Shown here piece after piece: positions 8,759-17,892 of a DNA stretch of 64,000 bases. Made by a program: the position numbers and the translations under genes. Location: assembly GCF_000154705.2 (NCBI RefSeq), contig NZ_CM002917.1, positions 2,727,633 through 2,791,632 of the forward strand. The letters run 5' to 3'. Below the pieces are notes generated by a model, which worked only from the letters and a program-made list of their open reading frames with translations, ran no database searches and was not told the origin of the DNA. Within the stretch, counting starts at the first letter, position 1; the number at the start of each line of letters is the position of its first letter. The DNA comes from Hoeflea phototrophica DFL-43. GTDB lineage: Bacteria; Pseudomonadota; Alphaproteobacteria; Rhizobiales; Rhizobiaceae.

Positions 8759-9355
8759 TTAAACCCCGGTCAAGCGGCGGATCGAAGCGCGCAGGGCCGT
8801 CCAGCCACCATGCAGATTTTCAACCAGGCCGCCGTGGACCGCCCGCCACTGTTGAGGCATGTCAAACTCTCCGGCCCAAAGCCCCACCTGTTCCGAGCGG
8901 GCAGCTGTCTCATCCTGCAGATAGTCGCCATATGCCACCGCATGGCCCGCACGAACCATGGCCTGATTGAGATCCCGGCTGTTGGCGCTGCAACGCACGA
9001 GATCGCGGCCATAGCGGTCTATCCCCTCACCCAGACACGTTACCTGACTGCCGGCGATAAGCCCGCGCAGATGCGACACTGCTTCGAGGCCGCAGGAATA
9101 TGCGAGGCCATCGCGGCGACAGCGCTGTTCGAGCTCCGGCGCGTCGATGCCCTTGAGCCTGAGCCGCCGTTCGCCAATCGCCAGACTGTCCCCGTCCACC
9201 ACCCTCACCTGCCCGGTGATCTCCTCGGCAGAAAATCGCTCAAGCTTAGCGGCGGCGAATGCGACAACAGCGATCAATGCTGTGGCAGCCAAACCATCGA
9301 GAATCCTGCGCCAAAGCGGGCGCCGGCGCATCTTGAACCTGGAACGAGAAATCAT
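8759..9355 (-). CDS. Thermonuclease (SNase-like) family protein
   Basis: The protein has about 198 aa. After an arginine-rich start and one hydrophobic anchor (about residues 20-38) comes a staphylococcal-nuclease-like OB fold. It shows VRVVDGDSLAIGERRLRLKG, IDAPELEQRC, and DRYGRDLVRC, which hold the metal-binding aspartates and catalytic Arg/Glu positions of the family. It is probably an exported or membrane-anchored Ca-dependent nuclease. Two ATGs are possible (9355 and 9331); neither has a strong ribosome site, so the start is uncertain by eight codons. The C-terminal 40 residues are a basic, tryptophan-containing tail without recognisable motif. Confidence 0.8.
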   Translation of the reverse strand: MISRSRFKMRRRPLWRRILDGLAATALIAVVAFAAAKLERFSAEEITGQVRVVDGDSLAIGERRLRLKGIDAPELEQRCRRDGLAYSCGLEAVSHLRGLIAGSQVTCLGEGIDRYGRDLVRCSANSRDLNQAMVRAGHAVAYGDYLQDETAARSEQVGLWAGEFDMPQQWRAVHGGLVENLHGGWTALRASIRRLTGV

Positions 9356-9593
9356 ACCGAAACAATGGCCCGACTCGCCGCACCATAACAAGCCAACACG
9401 GCCAGTATGGGACGGATCTTCCGGCGTCCAATCTGATCTGCCTGAAGCAGTTTAATCTGCTGTCAAAAAGACAACCGCACAGCTGTGGAACCAGGAAAAT
9501 GGAAAATGTTGCAAACAGGTTATTAAACTTTGGCCCCTATTTTCTTGAACTGTCCACAACCATCCGGATTCCCTTGTGCATCAACCGCAGATC

Positions 9594-11108
9594 ATGACTG
9601 ACAAAAACATTGTCGATCGCTCGCGCGCGCACAAGAACGCTGCGCTGGTCAAGACCGTGCGCACAACCCGCGAACGGCTTCAGCATGGCCGGGAAATTCC
9701 GCCGGGTTTTGACCGCGAAATGGTGCTGCTGCATATCAACACTGTTTTGCAGGGCGCGGCAGCCGCACCGGTCCTTGTCATGCTCACCGCAGTCGCCGGC
9801 CTTTGGTTCGATCAGGCCGTGTGGCTGTTGCCATGGGCCCTGTGCATCATGACGGCATACGCCCTTCTGGTGCTTTTTGCGCGGCGCACCTCGCGGGCAC
9901 AAAGTGATGACAACGCCGCCACGCGCTGGCAAGTCCGCTTCCTTCTGATTTACGCCCTGATCGGTCTTTGCTGGGCGGTGTTCTCTTATCAGGACTGCAC
10001 AAGCTGCCAGGGCGACACCTTCACCTTCTACAAAGCTGCAGTCCTGCTGATTGCCTTGGCCGCGACAGCGATGGCGACCTTTGCGCTGCGCTTCGCAATC
10101 TATCTGGTTGTGTGTCCCGTGGTCATTGCACTGGCGCTCAGAACCGGAATCAGCCGCGACTTAAACGATTTTTCAACGCTTGCGATGATTTGCGCCTCTT
10201 CGCTGCTGTTCATTTTCATGTCGCAGCGCCTTCGCAACACAAACCTGAAGATGTTGGGCTTCCAGACCGAGAAGGATGACCTCATCGCCGAACTGGAGGT
10301 GGCGAAATCGGTTTCCGACGAAGCGCGGCGCCGCGCCGAGGAATCCAACCTTGCGAAATCCCGGTTTCTCGCATCCATGAGCCATGAACTCAGGACACCA
10401 CTCAATGCGATTTTGGGGTTCTCTGAGGTGATGAGCGGAGAGGTTCTAGGACCCGTGGGCAATGAGAGCTACAAGGAATATGTTGGCGACATCCACCGTT
10501 CCGGGCAGCATCTGCTCAATCTGATCAACGAGATCCTCGATCTCTCGCGGATTGAGGCCGGGCGCTACGATCTCAACGAGAGTGCATTGGCATTGTCCGA
10601 CATCGCCCAGGATTGCATCGGTCTGATCCAGCTCAAGGCCCGCAGCAAGAGCATCACCATCAATGAAGCCTTCGAAGAAGACCTGCCTATGGTTTGGGCC
10701 GATGAAAAATCGATCCGTCAGGTGGTCCTCAATCTGCTCTCGAATGCGGTCAAGTTCACCCCGTCCGGCGGGGAAATCAGGGTCAAGCTCGGCTGGACCG
10801 CTGGCGGCGGCCAATACATCGCCATCAAGGACAATGGACCCGGCATCGCCGAGGAGGAAATTCCGGTGGTGCTCTCGGCCTTTGGACAGGGTTCGGTCGC
10901 AATCAAGAGTGCAGAACAGGGCACCGGCCTGGGACTTCCCATCGTGCAGGCGATTTTGGCCAAGCATGGTGGCGAATTCGTGCTCAAATCGAAACTGCGC
11001 GAAGGCACGGAAGGCATCGCGATCCTGCCGCGCAAGCGCGTTCTCGAAAGCATGGCCCCGGTCGAAGGCCTGCCCCGCGCCACCCAAAAGAAGCGCGCAT
11101 TCGCCTGA
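9594..11108 (+). CDS. Membrane sensor histidine kinase (PleC/PdhS-like)
   Basis: The protein has 504 aa. Residues about 45-210 contain five to six hydrophobic segments, so sensing is probably within the membrane. A short coiled coil (EKDDLIAELEVAKSVSDEARRR) leads to the HisKA H-box FLASMSHELRTPLNAILGFS with phospho-accepting His264. The ATPase domain follows: N-box VVLNLLSNAVKF, G1 DNGPGIAEEEI, and G2 GTGLGLPIV. The FGQGS and GLPIVQ wording is that of the alphaproteobacterial cell-cycle kinases PleC/DivJ/PdhS. No response regulator is adjacent, so the partner is presumably encoded elsewhere (inference: DivK/CtrA-type). A GTG at 9576 is an alternative start. Confidence 0.85.
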   Translation: MTDKNIVDRSRAHKNAALVKTVRTTRERLQHGREIPPGFDREMVLLHINTVLQGAAAAPVLVMLTAVAGLWFDQAVWLLPWALCIMTAYALLVLFARRTSRAQSDDNAATRWQVRFLLIYALIGLCWAVFSYQDCTSCQGDTFTFYKAAVLLIALAATAMATFALRFAIYLVVCPVVIALALRTGISRDLNDFSTLAMICASSLLFIFMSQRLRNTNLKMLGFQTEKDDLIAELEVAKSVSDEARRRAEESNLAKSRFLASMSHELRTPLNAILGFSEVMSGEVLGPVGNESYKEYVGDIHRSGQHLLNLINEILDLSRIEAGRYDLNESALALSDIAQDCIGLIQLKARSKSITINEAFEEDLPMVWADEKSIRQVVLNLLSNAVKFTPSGGEIRVKLGWTAGGGQYIAIKDNGPGIAEEEIPVVLSAFGQGSVAIKSAEQGTGLGLPIVQAILAKHGGEFVLKSKLREGTEGIAILPRKRVLESMAPVEGLPRATQKKRAFA

Positions 11109-11171
11109 TATCCCCAGACGCTCATCCCGGACATCCATCCAAGACGCTCGCTCGAAAATACGGTTTGGAGC

Positions 11172-12188
11172 TTACGCCTTGTCCGAAACTCCGGCCTGGG
11201 CAAAGGTCGCCATACCCGAATGACAGGCCGCTGCCGACTTGACAATCCCGGCCGCAAGCGCGGCACCGGTGCCCTCGCCCAAACGCATGCCGAGCGCCAA
11301 TAGCGGCGTCTTGCCAAGCTTGCCGATCGCAGCCATGTGACCAGGCTCGGCCGAAACGTGACCAACCAGGCAATGATCGAGCGCCTGAGGATTGGCTTGA
11401 TGGAGCACGGCGGCTGCGGCGGTCGCCACATAGCCATCGATCAGCACTGGAATCCGCTCCATCCGCGCCGCCAGGATCGCCCCCGCCATGGCAGCGATCT
11501 CGCGCCCGCCAAGCCGCCGGAGCAGCTCCAATGGATCATCAAGATGCGGCCTATGCAGCGCCACGGCCTGTTCTACGGCAGCGATTTTGCGCGCAAGAAC
11601 GTCGCCCTCCGAGCCGGTGCCCGGGCCGACCCATTCGGCAGCGGAGCCGCCATATAGGCCATAAAAGATGGCGGCAGCGATAGTGGTGTTTCCGATACCC
11701 ATCTCGCCGATGCACAAAAGATCCGTGCCCCCGGCAATGGCTTCCATCCCGAAGGCCATGGTCGCAGCACAGGTGCGCTCGTCCATCGCAGCCTCTTCAG
11801 AGATATCCGCGGTCGGCACTTCAAGCGCCAGATCGAAGATCTTCAGACCGAGATCATTGGCGACACAGATCTGGTTGATCGCAGCACCACCTGCCGCAAA
11901 GTTTTCCACCATCTGCGCGGTGACAGAGGACGGAAACGGGGTCACGCCCTTTTCGGTCACGCCGTGGTTGCCCGCAAAAATCGCCACCAGAGGTCGGCTC
12001 ACCGCCGGCGCGCGTCCGGACCAAGCGGCCAGCCAGAATGCGACTTCCTCAAGACGGCCAAGCGCGCCGGCAGGCTTGGTCAGCTGTGCATCACGCTCGC
12101 GCGCAGCCGCAAGTGCAGCGGTATCGGGTCCGGGCAGATTGCGCAGGAGCTCACGAAAGTCATCAAAGGGCAATCCGCTGGCACTCAT
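11172..12188 (-). CDS. cobT: Nicotinate-nucleotide:dimethylbenzimidazole phosphoribosyltransferase
   Basis: The protein has 338 aa, the standard length. It transfers the phosphoribosyl group from nicotinate mononucleotide to 5,6-dimethylbenzimidazole, giving alpha-ribazole phosphate for the lower loop of cobalamin. Conserved stretches are GALGRLEEVAFWLAAW, IFAGNHGVTEKGVTPFPSSVT, CIGEMGIGNTTIAAAI (substrate site), and the C-terminal LALGMRLGEGTGAALA, which carries the catalytic glutamate. The ATG at 12188 has AGGAG eight bases upstream. It is divergent from cobS, with a 123-bp shared upstream region. Confidence 0.95.
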   Translation of the reverse strand: MSASGLPFDDFRELLRNLPGPDTAALAAARERDAQLTKPAGALGRLEEVAFWLAAWSGRAPAVSRPLVAIFAGNHGVTEKGVTPFPSSVTAQMVENFAAGGAAINQICVANDLGLKIFDLALEVPTADISEEAAMDERTCAATMAFGMEAIAGGTDLLCIGEMGIGNTTIAAAIFYGLYGGSAAEWVGPGTGSEGDVLARKIAAVEQAVALHRPHLDDPLELLRRLGGREIAAMAGAILAARMERIPVLIDGYVATAAAAVLHQANPQALDHCLVGHVSAEPGHMAAIGKLGKTPLLALGMRLGEGTGAALAAGIVKSAAACHSGMATFAQAGVSDKA

Positions 12189-12311
12189 CAATTTTCTCCT
12201 GATCAACAATGGCCGCATGACGCGCGGCCAGAGCCGGTGTAATTGTCGAATCACTCAAGGACAATGATATTCGCGCCCCATGATGTCGCAGCGAACCAAA
12301 ACGAGGCATGA

Positions 12312-13094
12312 ATGCAGTTTGGAGACTACATTGACGACGTTGCAAGGGCAGCAGGCTTCCTGAGCCGCCTGCCGATGCCCGCGCGCCATTTCACGGACCA
12401 CGACGGCACGCTCTCGCGTGCAGCCGGCATGTTTCCGGTTGCCGGCCTGCTGGTCGCATTGGGCCCCGGATTGTTCGTTTGGGGTCTCATGGCGCTTAAT
12501 GCGAACGCCGCCATAACTGCCCTGCTCACGCTTATGTTGCTGATCGGGCTCACCGGCGCACTACATGAGGATGGCCTGGCCGACTCGGCAGACGCCTTTG
12601 GTGCGCGCGGTGGCCGCGAGCATATGCTCGCCATCATGAAGGACAGCCGTATCGGCGCTTATGGCGTGCTGGCCTTGATGATCTCGTTTGCGCTGCGCGC
12701 GGTGGCGTTGACCATCATCACGGCCGCGGCCGGCGGCCTGAGCGGGCTTTTGTTGCTCCTGGCCATCGCGGCCGTATCGCGCTCTGCGATGGTCTGGCAC
12801 TGGAGCGCGCTTCCGCTGGCCCGCACGGATGGCGTTGCTGCGGCAGTGGGCGCTCCGGACTCCGCAACCTCCAAACGCGCAATTCTGATCGGCGGGGCCT
12901 TGTTCCTGCTGCTCGCAAGCCTCGCGACCGGACCGGTGGTGGCCGCAATCGCCCTTGGCGTTTTGGCTGCAACAGCCTGGCAGTGGACCGGCGCTGTCCG
13001 CGCCCGGCTTGGCGGATATACCGGCGATACCATCGGCGCCACCCAGCAAATCACCGAGACCGCAGGTCTTGCAACCCTTGCCCTTTTGCTCTGA
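12312..13094 (+). CDS. cobS: Adenosylcobinamide-GDP ribazoletransferase
   Basis: The protein has 260 aa, integral to the inner membrane with several hydrophobic segments. CobS joins adenosylcobinamide-GDP to alpha-ribazole (phosphate), the last step of B12 assembly, so it uses the CobT product. Diagnostic motifs are FLSRLPMPARHF at the N-terminus, the acidic GALHEDGLADSADAFG loop, and KDSRIGAYGVLAL. The C-terminal GGYTGDTIGATQQITE is also characteristic. It is divergent from cobT; no cobalamin riboswitch is visible in the short intergenic region. It is followed by the small DUF1289 gene. Confidence 0.95.
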   Translation: MQFGDYIDDVARAAGFLSRLPMPARHFTDHDGTLSRAAGMFPVAGLLVALGPGLFVWGLMALNANAAITALLTLMLLIGLTGALHEDGLADSADAFGARGGREHMLAIMKDSRIGAYGVLALMISFALRAVALTIITAAAGGLSGLLLLLAIAAVSRSAMVWHWSALPLARTDGVAAAVGAPDSATSKRAILIGGALFLLLASLATGPVVAAIALGVLAATAWQWTGAVRARLGGYTGDTIGATQQITETAGLATLALLL

Positions 13095-13143
13095 ACACCC
13101 GATATAAGCGGCACGCAACTTCGAAGTTCCGGCCCGAGAGAAG

Positions 13144-13371
13144 ATGACCATACAGTCGCCCTGCATCCTTGTTTGTTCGATCGACGAGACCACCGGCTAT
13201 TGCTTCGGATGCGGGCGCAGCCGTGATGAAATCGGCAGCTGGATGGTCTTCTCGGATGAGATCCGCAGCCGCGTCATGGCGGAATTGCCAGCACGTCTTG
13301 AGACAATGGAACGCAAACCACGCCGCGAAACCCGGCGTCAGCGCTTGGCGCGCGAACGCCAGGTCGACTGA
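13144..13371 (+). CDS. DUF1289 domain-containing small protein
   Basis: The protein has 75 aa. It begins with the DUF1289 cysteine pattern SPCILVCSIDETTGYCFGCGRS (Cys7, Cys11, Cys20, Cys23), which suggests a metal or iron-sulfur site, then an acidic helix, and ends with a strongly basic tail (RKPRRETRRQRLARER). The function of the family is not established. It lies between cobS and the aspartic protease gene, five bases before the latter, so they probably share a transcript. Confidence 0.85.
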   Translation: MTIQSPCILVCSIDETTGYCFGCGRSRDEIGSWMVFSDEIRSRVMAELPARLETMERKPRRETRRQRLARERQVD

Positions 13372-13376
13372 GCCAG

Positions 13377-14066
13377 ATGGCCTTCGTTCTCACCCTGCTC
13401 GCCGCGGTTCTGGGTCTTCTGATCTTCAACCATGAAACCGGCGTGAGCTTCGGCCTTCCCAATGACGACTTTGCAAGCCTGGTCTATCTCGGGCTGTTTG
13501 GCGCAGTGGTTGGTGCCGGTGTGATCGGCGCACACCGCGACATGGGCGAGATGTTCAAGAATCTCATGATCTGGCTCGTGATCATTCTGGGACTTCTCAC
13601 GGGATGGCTGTATCGCGACCAGGCCGAGCAGATCGCCCTCAACCTGGCAGCCGAACTCGTTCCTGGCAGGCCGATGGTGCTGAACGACAGCCAGGGCCAG
13701 GCGGTTTCGATCCGCAAATCGCTCAACGGACATTTTGATGCAGCAGGCATGGTCAACGGAGCGCAGATCGACTTCCTGATCGACACCGGCGCAACCACGA
13801 TCGCCCTGTCTCACGCCGATGCGCTGCGCGTTGGCTTCAGTGATCGAGATCTCAACTACACACTCATCATCAACACCGCCAACGGCCAGGCCCGCGCCGC
13901 ACCCGTGCGCATTGAAAGCGTCACCATCGGTTCGATCAGCCGGACCGGGCTTCGCGCCATGGTCGCCGAACCCGGCAAACTGGACCAAAGCCTGCTGGGT
14001 ATGAACTTCATCTCAAGCCTGACCGCCTTTGAAATGCGAAAAGGCGAAGTCATCTTGCGGGATTGA
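13377..14066 (+). CDS. TIGR02281-type clan AA aspartic protease
   Basis: The protein has 229 aa. Three N-terminal hydrophobic segments (about 1-20, 32-50 and 58-75) anchor it in the membrane. A single retropepsin-like domain follows with the catalytic motif FLIDTGATTIALS (Asp near residue 136) and the C-terminal LLGMNFISSL flap/beta motif. Such single-lobed enzymes would work as dimers. The substrate is unknown. Immediate linkage to DUF1289 and cobS is frequent in Hyphomicrobiales (family knowledge). Confidence 0.85.
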   Translation: MAFVLTLLAAVLGLLIFNHETGVSFGLPNDDFASLVYLGLFGAVVGAGVIGAHRDMGEMFKNLMIWLVIILGLLTGWLYRDQAEQIALNLAAELVPGRPMVLNDSQGQAVSIRKSLNGHFDAAGMVNGAQIDFLIDTGATTIALSHADALRVGFSDRDLNYTLIINTANGQARAAPVRIESVTIGSISRTGLRAMVAEPGKLDQSLLGMNFISSLTAFEMRKGEVILRD

Positions 14067-14109
14067 CTGAAAACAGATTCAGAAGCCTGTCAGGTGGCAA
14101 GGCCACATC

Positions 14110-14928
14110 TCAGATCAGACTGTAGAAAAACCGAGCCGCAACCAGCAGGATGAAGATACCGAAGCCGACTTCCAGCTGCCGCTTGTCGAGAGAATGGGCA
14201 AGCCTGACACCGAGCGGGGCAATCAGCAGCGTGATCGGAATGATCAGCGCCACCGCGATCCAATTGACATAGCCTGTGGAAAATGGCGGCAGGCCGGACG
14301 CGCCCAAGCCAGCCCAGACATAGCCGAACAGACCCGGTATCGAAATCAGCACGCCGACACCGGCCGAGGTGGCCACCGCCTGGTGCACAGGGCGGCCGAA
14401 CAGCGTCATGAAGGTGTTGTTGAGGACCCCGCCGCCAATTCCCATCAAAGCCGACAAGAGCCCGAGCACCACGCCGACAGCGGCGCGCATCGGGTTTGGC
14501 GGAAGATCCGCACCGAGCCGCCAGCTCTCTCTGTTCAACAACATGCGAATTCCGACGATTACGGAGATAATGGCAAAAATGGCGCGCAGGCCACCGCTTG
14601 ATACCGACGCAGCGATCAGAGACGCCGCAACGACACCCAGCGGCACCGGGACAATCCAACTCTTCAAAAGCTCGAGATCAACGGAGCCGCGCAGCTTGTG
14701 CGACAGGAGTGAACGGATGGAGGTTGGAACGATGATCGCAAGCGACGTTCCGATCGCCAGATGCATCCGCACCGCCTCATCAACACCCAGCAACCCGAAA
14801 ACCTGATAGAACACCGGCACAAGAATCGCACCGCCACCAATGCCGAAAAGGCCGGCAAGAAAGCCGGCCAGGGCCCCGGCAGCGGTCAGTGCGACGGCAA
14901 ACCAGATCAACTCTTCCAAAGGTGGCAT
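14110..14928 (-). CDS. TauE/SafE family sulfite/organoanion exporter
   Basis: The protein has 272 aa with about eight membrane helices. It has the two family repeats: AGFLAGLFGIGGGAILVPVF near residues 15-34 and the matching GLLSALMGIGGGVLNNTFM in the second half. Members of this family carry sulfite, sulfoacetate or related anions across the inner membrane; the cargo here is unknown. The ATG at 14928 puts the first helix at the N-terminus; the frame extends upstream to 15018 but adds only unrelated charged sequence. It stands alone and converges with the aspartic protease gene. Confidence 0.85.
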   Translation of the reverse strand: MPPLEELIWFAVALTAAGALAGFLAGLFGIGGGAILVPVFYQVFGLLGVDEAVRMHLAIGTSLAIIVPTSIRSLLSHKLRGSVDLELLKSWIVPVPLGVVAASLIAASVSSGGLRAIFAIISVIVGIRMLLNRESWRLGADLPPNPMRAAVGVVLGLLSALMGIGGGVLNNTFMTLFGRPVHQAVATSAGVGVLISIPGLFGYVWAGLGASGLPPFSTGYVNWIAVALIIPITLLIAPLGVRLAHSLDKRQLEVGFGIFILLVAARFFYSLI

Positions 14929-15175
14929 TGGGCTTGATTTCCTTCCAGACTGGCGAGCGCCATGCCCGGTCGACCGGCGCGGCGCAATATTCGCGCACAC
15001 GTCATCAAACCGAGACATTTTTCAAGCATTGTTTTGAGAATGCAGCGTCATAACGCTGTGTCGCCCCGGACTGCCGGTTTCCCCCCGCACGACCGGACCG
15101 GAGGCTTCTACCCCCGCTCGGGATCACGCCCCATCAGCCTGAGCGGGACTTGGGTCGGCTTGTCCGGCCATTTTT

Positions 15176-16318
15176 CTACAAATCGCAGTGACGATAACTG
15201 GTCTTGCGGGTCCTGAGATCAAAGTGGAAATGATCCTTGTGGTGTACGTCGCTGCCTGGCCCCAGCACGGTGGTGAAATATTTGCAGCTGTCAGCGCGAA
15301 CCGTGTTGAGCAGGCTCTTTTCACGAAACGAGAAAAGACCCGGCTTGCGCACCTTGATAGCCTTGCCGTTGTTCAGTGTGATCTTGCCGATGTCGATGGC
15401 ATTGCCCGAAGCATGTTCCGACATGGGCGCACCACGCTTGGAGTTCATCGTGCGGCAGGAATAGGCAGACATCTGGTGGATCGAACGCACACCCGAGACA
15501 TATCGCAGCCTTGCAGCGGGTGCGAGTTCCTTCTTTACCCATTGGGCGAAGGCATCCGTGATGGCGCAATTGAGCTTGGCCGCAGGCTTGATCTCGATGC
15601 CGCCCGACAGTTTGGTCAATTCGATCGGGTGGGGAATGGAGCAGCCCGGACCATTGCTGATCGGCGGCAGATCCCGGTAGGTGACACCCAACCGCTTGAG
15701 CCGCTTGCGGCAAGCCTTCTCAGAGGCAGGCATTCCTCCCGCCCATTCGGGCTTGGCCATCGGGTTGGATATGCGGGGCAAAAGACCGGCCAGCTGGCGT
15801 GGCTTCTCTTCGACCACAACAGGTTCACTCTCAACCCGCGCAGGCTCGATCGGTGTGATCTGAACACGATCGGGCGTGCCCGCCGCTTCGAGCTCTTCAA
15901 AGCTCGGAATTGCAACAAGCTGTGGCTGGTCGGTGCCGATACCGGTGACGACAGGCTGGTTCGAATTGCCTTCGGGCAATGCCGCCGTAATACCAGTCAT
16001 GTCCACGCCATCCGATACAGGATAGGCCAGCACATTCTGAGCCGGCATGTCCGGACCCGAGGGCGCTGAGGAAATGAAGGCCGTCTCGTTGGGAGAGGAT
16101 ATCGCAGACGAAGACGACACCGGCGATATCGTCTGAGGAATGAAGGGCGCGGCCGGTTCAACACGCATGACGGGAGCACTCTGCGAGAGCTCAAGCACAT
16201 CGCCGGGAGGCACCAGCCCGCCCTCACCCGAACAGCCAGCACCGACGCCGGCGGCAGCCAACACAATACTCATGGCCACCAGCCGGACGCGGCGCGATCC
16301 GGAAACGCAATACAACAT
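15176..16318 (-). CDS. Extensin-like C-terminal domain lipoprotein
   Basis: The protein has 380 aa. The N-terminus is a lipoprotein signal with lipobox VGAGC near residue 29, then about 160 residues of low-complexity Pro/Ser/Glu-rich linker. The C-terminal 180 residues form the extensin-like domain: ACRKRLKRLGV, CSIPHPIELTKL, RYVSGVRSIHQMSAYSCRT, SEHASGNAIDIGK, VHHKDHFHFDL. The His/Asp pattern resembles LAS-type zinc peptidases (DD-carboxypeptidase fold), so a role in cell-wall peptide cleavage is plausible but inferred. The ATG at 16318 is preferred over 16330 because GGAG lies seven bases upstream. Confidence 0.85.
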   Translation of the reverse strand: MLYCVSGSRRVRLVAMSIVLAAAGVGAGCSGEGGLVPPGDVLELSQSAPVMRVEPAAPFIPQTISPVSSSSAISSPNETAFISSAPSGPDMPAQNVLAYPVSDGVDMTGITAALPEGNSNQPVVTGIGTDQPQLVAIPSFEELEAAGTPDRVQITPIEPARVESEPVVVEEKPRQLAGLLPRISNPMAKPEWAGGMPASEKACRKRLKRLGVTYRDLPPISNGPGCSIPHPIELTKLSGGIEIKPAAKLNCAITDAFAQWVKKELAPAARLRYVSGVRSIHQMSAYSCRTMNSKRGAPMSEHASGNAIDIGKITLNNGKAIKVRKPGLFSFREKSLLNTVRADSCKYFTTVLGPGSDVHHKDHFHFDLRTRKTSYRHCDL

Positions 16319-16548
16319 GGATGGCTCCATTCACCCCAGACAGACCATGACAATCGCATGGAAGGGTAAAGGAAGCCTGACGCTGGCGGTTAACAACTGG
16401 GGCAATTTCAAGGCGGAGCCGCACCCGCTCACAACCGCCGGCCGGCTCTCATCCCCGCCTTCGGGCCATCCCCAGCTTTCGGGCAACAACCGTCTAGGCG
16501 CAGCCGCCCTGCCGCTTTAAACAGGAAGGGCAAGGCAAGGAGACAGAT

Positions 16549-16926
16549 ATGAGCAAACCGACCGGTGAACTGACATTGCGAACCCTGGCAATGCCTGCCG
16601 ACGCCAATGCCGCGGGCGATATTTTCGGCGGCTGGGTGATGGCGCAGATGGACCTTGCCTGCGGCATCCGCGCCGCCGAGCGCGCCCGGGGACGCGTGGT
16701 CACCGCTGCGGTCAACGAGATGTCATTCGCCATGCCGGTCAAGATCGGTGACACGCTGTGCATCTACACCGACATCGTCAAGACCGGCCGGACCTCCATG
16801 ACCTTGCTGGTCGAAGCCTGGGCGCAACGCTACCTCTCGCCAAAGATGGACAAGGTGACCAACGGGCTGTTCGTGATGGTCGCGCTCGATTCGGACGGCA
16901 AACCCACGCCGCTGCCTGCCGAATAG
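16549..16926 (+). CDS. Acyl-CoA thioesterase (hotdog fold)
   Basis: The protein has 125 aa. The sequence follows the YciA/acyl-CoA hydrolase hotdog family: LRTLAMPADANAAGDIFGGW with the catalytic Asp/Asn region, DLACGIRAAERARGRVVTAAVNEMSF, and KIGDTLCIYTDIVKTGRTSM. It would hydrolyse short to medium acyl-CoA esters in the cytosol. The ATG at 16549 follows AAGGAGACAGAT. It stands alone between divergent and convergent neighbours. Confidence 0.9.
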   Translation: MSKPTGELTLRTLAMPADANAAGDIFGGWVMAQMDLACGIRAAERARGRVVTAAVNEMSFAMPVKIGDTLCIYTDIVKTGRTSMTLLVEAWAQRYLSPKMDKVTNGLFVMVALDSDGKPTPLPAE

Positions 16927-17021
16927 GTCCCAGCGTCAGGACGGCAGGGTGAGCGCGCGCAAAGCCTCACAGGAGACACTCAACAGCGAGCAACAAGACG
17001 TCGCGTTGCACGTTTGTCGAA

Positions 17022-17858
17022 TCAGGCCTGGTTCCGCTTTCCCGGCTTCTTTTTGCGCCCGGATTTTGGATCACCCATCTTGTACAAATACAATTTGGTC
17101 TTGCGCCGGTCCGGCAGCTCCCAGACTTCATCCGGTTCAACGCCCGGCACCGGAAAGCTGTTGGACACCAGCAGACTGCCAGGCTTCATCTCGGCCTTGG
17201 CTTTTTCATAGAGTGCCGGCATCGGTTCGGTCGACAGGAAGGCATAGACCAGGTCTTCCTGCGCCAGGCCCGTGGACCAGATGTCCTGCCGCAGGATCCG
17301 GCCGCGGCCGGTCAATCTCGACAGGACCGCAGACAACAGCCAGACCATCGGCGCGGTTTCAACGCCACGCGCAACCCTGCCCTCACCATCAAGCGCGCGC
17401 ACCACGCCACCAAGGCCAGAACCAAGATCGATAAACCGCGTTCCACCACGCTGCCGCATCAACGACAAAAGCGCATCCGCGGTTCTCTTGTTGCTGAGAT
17501 AAAGCGGTACCCGCTCCCGCGCGGTGTTGGAGAAGAAGAGATAAAGCGCAACAAACGCCACCCCAAACGGCAAGGCTGGCAAATCACCTGCATCGAGCGC
17601 GAGGGTGAGAGCGGCGGGAAAGCAAAACCCGATCCAGATCCACCAGACCGGAAGACCGATCAGCCAGGACAACAGGGCAGCAGCGATGCATTGCGCCGCA
17701 AGCCCACCCCAGAACAGGATCTGCACATTGAACGCCGACTCGCCCACCCAACCGGCAAGCACCATGCCACCGGCCAGGACGATCAGGCCGGCCGCGATCT
17801 GCGCAACCAGCGCGCCGAGAATTGGGTAGGCACGAACTGCTTTCGCCACCATTTTCAT
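17022..17858 (-). CDS. Membrane-anchored SAM methyltransferase-like protein
   Basis: The protein has 278 aa. The first 110 residues hold about four hydrophobic helices. The remainder is a class I methyltransferase-like domain with motif I as FIDLGSGLGGVVRALD, an acidic residue after the second strand (RGVETAP), and LVYAFLSTEPMPALYEKAKAEM downstream. The C-terminus is a lysine-rich tail (SGRKKKPGKRN). The methyl acceptor is unknown. It is transcribed in the same direction as dusA, 34 bp downstream of it. Confidence 0.7.
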   Translation of the reverse strand: MKMVAKAVRAYPILGALVAQIAAGLIVLAGGMVLAGWVGESAFNVQILFWGGLAAQCIAAALLSWLIGLPVWWIWIGFCFPAALTLALDAGDLPALPFGVAFVALYLFFSNTARERVPLYLSNKRTADALLSLMRQRGGTRFIDLGSGLGGVVRALDGEGRVARGVETAPMVWLLSAVLSRLTGRGRILRQDIWSTGLAQEDLVYAFLSTEPMPALYEKAKAEMKPGSLLVSNSFPVPGVEPDEVWELPDRRKTKLYLYKMGDPKSGRKKKPGKRNQA

Positions 17859-17892
17859 ACCCTGTCAGGTGATCCTATCATGCGACAAACGA

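Noticed and set aside
12189..12311. Possible cobalamin riboswitch between cobT and cobS
   Set aside because: The 123-bp region is too short and no B12-box-like sequence was recognised.
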